From NCBI GenBank assembly GCA_021779665.1, contig JAJYAG010000005.1:1-64000 (forward strand): a stretch of DNA of 64,000 bases. Reading direction: 5' to 3'. This document shows positions 63,984 to 64,000 of the stretch, one piece after another; the stretch's first letter is position 1; each line of letters starts with the position of its first letter. A model generated the notes under the pieces. That model was given only the letters and a program-made list of their open reading frames with translations, was not told the DNA's origin and made no database searches. Made by a program: the position numbers and the translations under genes. This stretch comes from Bacteroidota bacterium. GTDB lineage: Bacteria > Bacteroidota > Bacteroidia > Bacteroidales > JAAUTT01.

Positions 63984-64000
63984 ATGATCAGCAAAGAAGA
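63984..64000 (+). CDS. Possible gene start truncated by the window edge
   Basis: An ATG at 63984 opens a frame (M-I-S-K-E-E) that runs off the window. It lies 110 bases from the divergent photolyase start, a reasonable promoter-sized gap. Too little is visible to support more. Confidence 0.25.

Noticed and set aside
1..64000. Integrase, transposase, phage, tRNA or rRNA genes
   Set aside because: None was recognised on either strand, so the mobile-element readings rest on repeats alone.

Overview
The window looks like a piece of a Bacteroidota chromosome, probably Bacteroidales or a relative. Supporting signs are the fused E1 alpha/beta 2-oxoacid dehydrogenase, the serC-serA-DUF1015 operon, the AddAB-like UvrD helicase and Fe-S nuclease genes, many signal-peptide or lipoprotein genes of unknown role, weak ribosome binding sites, and class-typical dispersed palindromes. 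The order cannot be fixed from sequence reading alone. No rRNA, tRNA, CRISPR array, transposase or integrase was recognised.

Layout. (1) 1-5105, + strand: end of an ABC efflux operon (ATPase, two FtsX/MacB-type permeases, HlyD-type adaptor, terminator), then a TauE-type permease. (2) 5208-12883, + strand: AddA-like helicase-nuclease, radical SAM protein, YdcF-type membrane protein, AddB-like Fe-S nuclease. (3) 12.9-39 kb: a visibly AT-richer accessory block, nearly all on the minus strand, of lipoproteins, small membrane proteins, a WD40/kelch operon, a DUF4419 protein, a TPR-metallopeptidase, a Crp-type regulator and a DUF559 nuclease. It holds several repeat families: a four-copy intergenic repeat, REP-like palindromes, attC-like sites after three consecutive genes, a nested palindrome, a 42-bp tandem array, two copies of a long hairpin with covarying arms, and a palindromic repeat bracketing the DUF559 gene. 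(4) 39-51 kb: housekeeping genes, including a DUF1080 lipoprotein, an orphan GAF histidine kinase, DUF1015/serA/serC, rhomboid, GmhB-like phosphatase, YqgE, an amino acid permease and the fused E1. (5) 51.7-60.5 kb: a uronate catabolic locus with kduD, kduI, two overlapping lacI genes, a GH94 phosphorylase, KDPG aldolase and an ExuT-type transporter. (6) 60.6-64 kb: a LysM protein, a class II photolyase, and possibly the first codons of another gene.

The most concrete findings are in region 5. kduI carries an apparent one-base deletion in a T run that separates its first 28 codons from the rest. The ExuT-type transporter is cut by an in-frame TAG, and the 50 codons after it still encode the last membrane helix. 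Two precise LacI-type palindromes, plus one weaker one, sit before kduI, the phosphorylase and the aldolase, so the three transcription units are probably one regulon. No KDG kinase lies in the window, so the route from KDG to KDPG must be completed elsewhere.

The strongest candidate for something undescribed is in region 3. One candidate is the hairpin element at 34270-34480 and 38384-38597, whose two copies show a compensatory base change. The other is the series of single genes separated by related sites, which resembles an integron cassette array but has no visible integrase.
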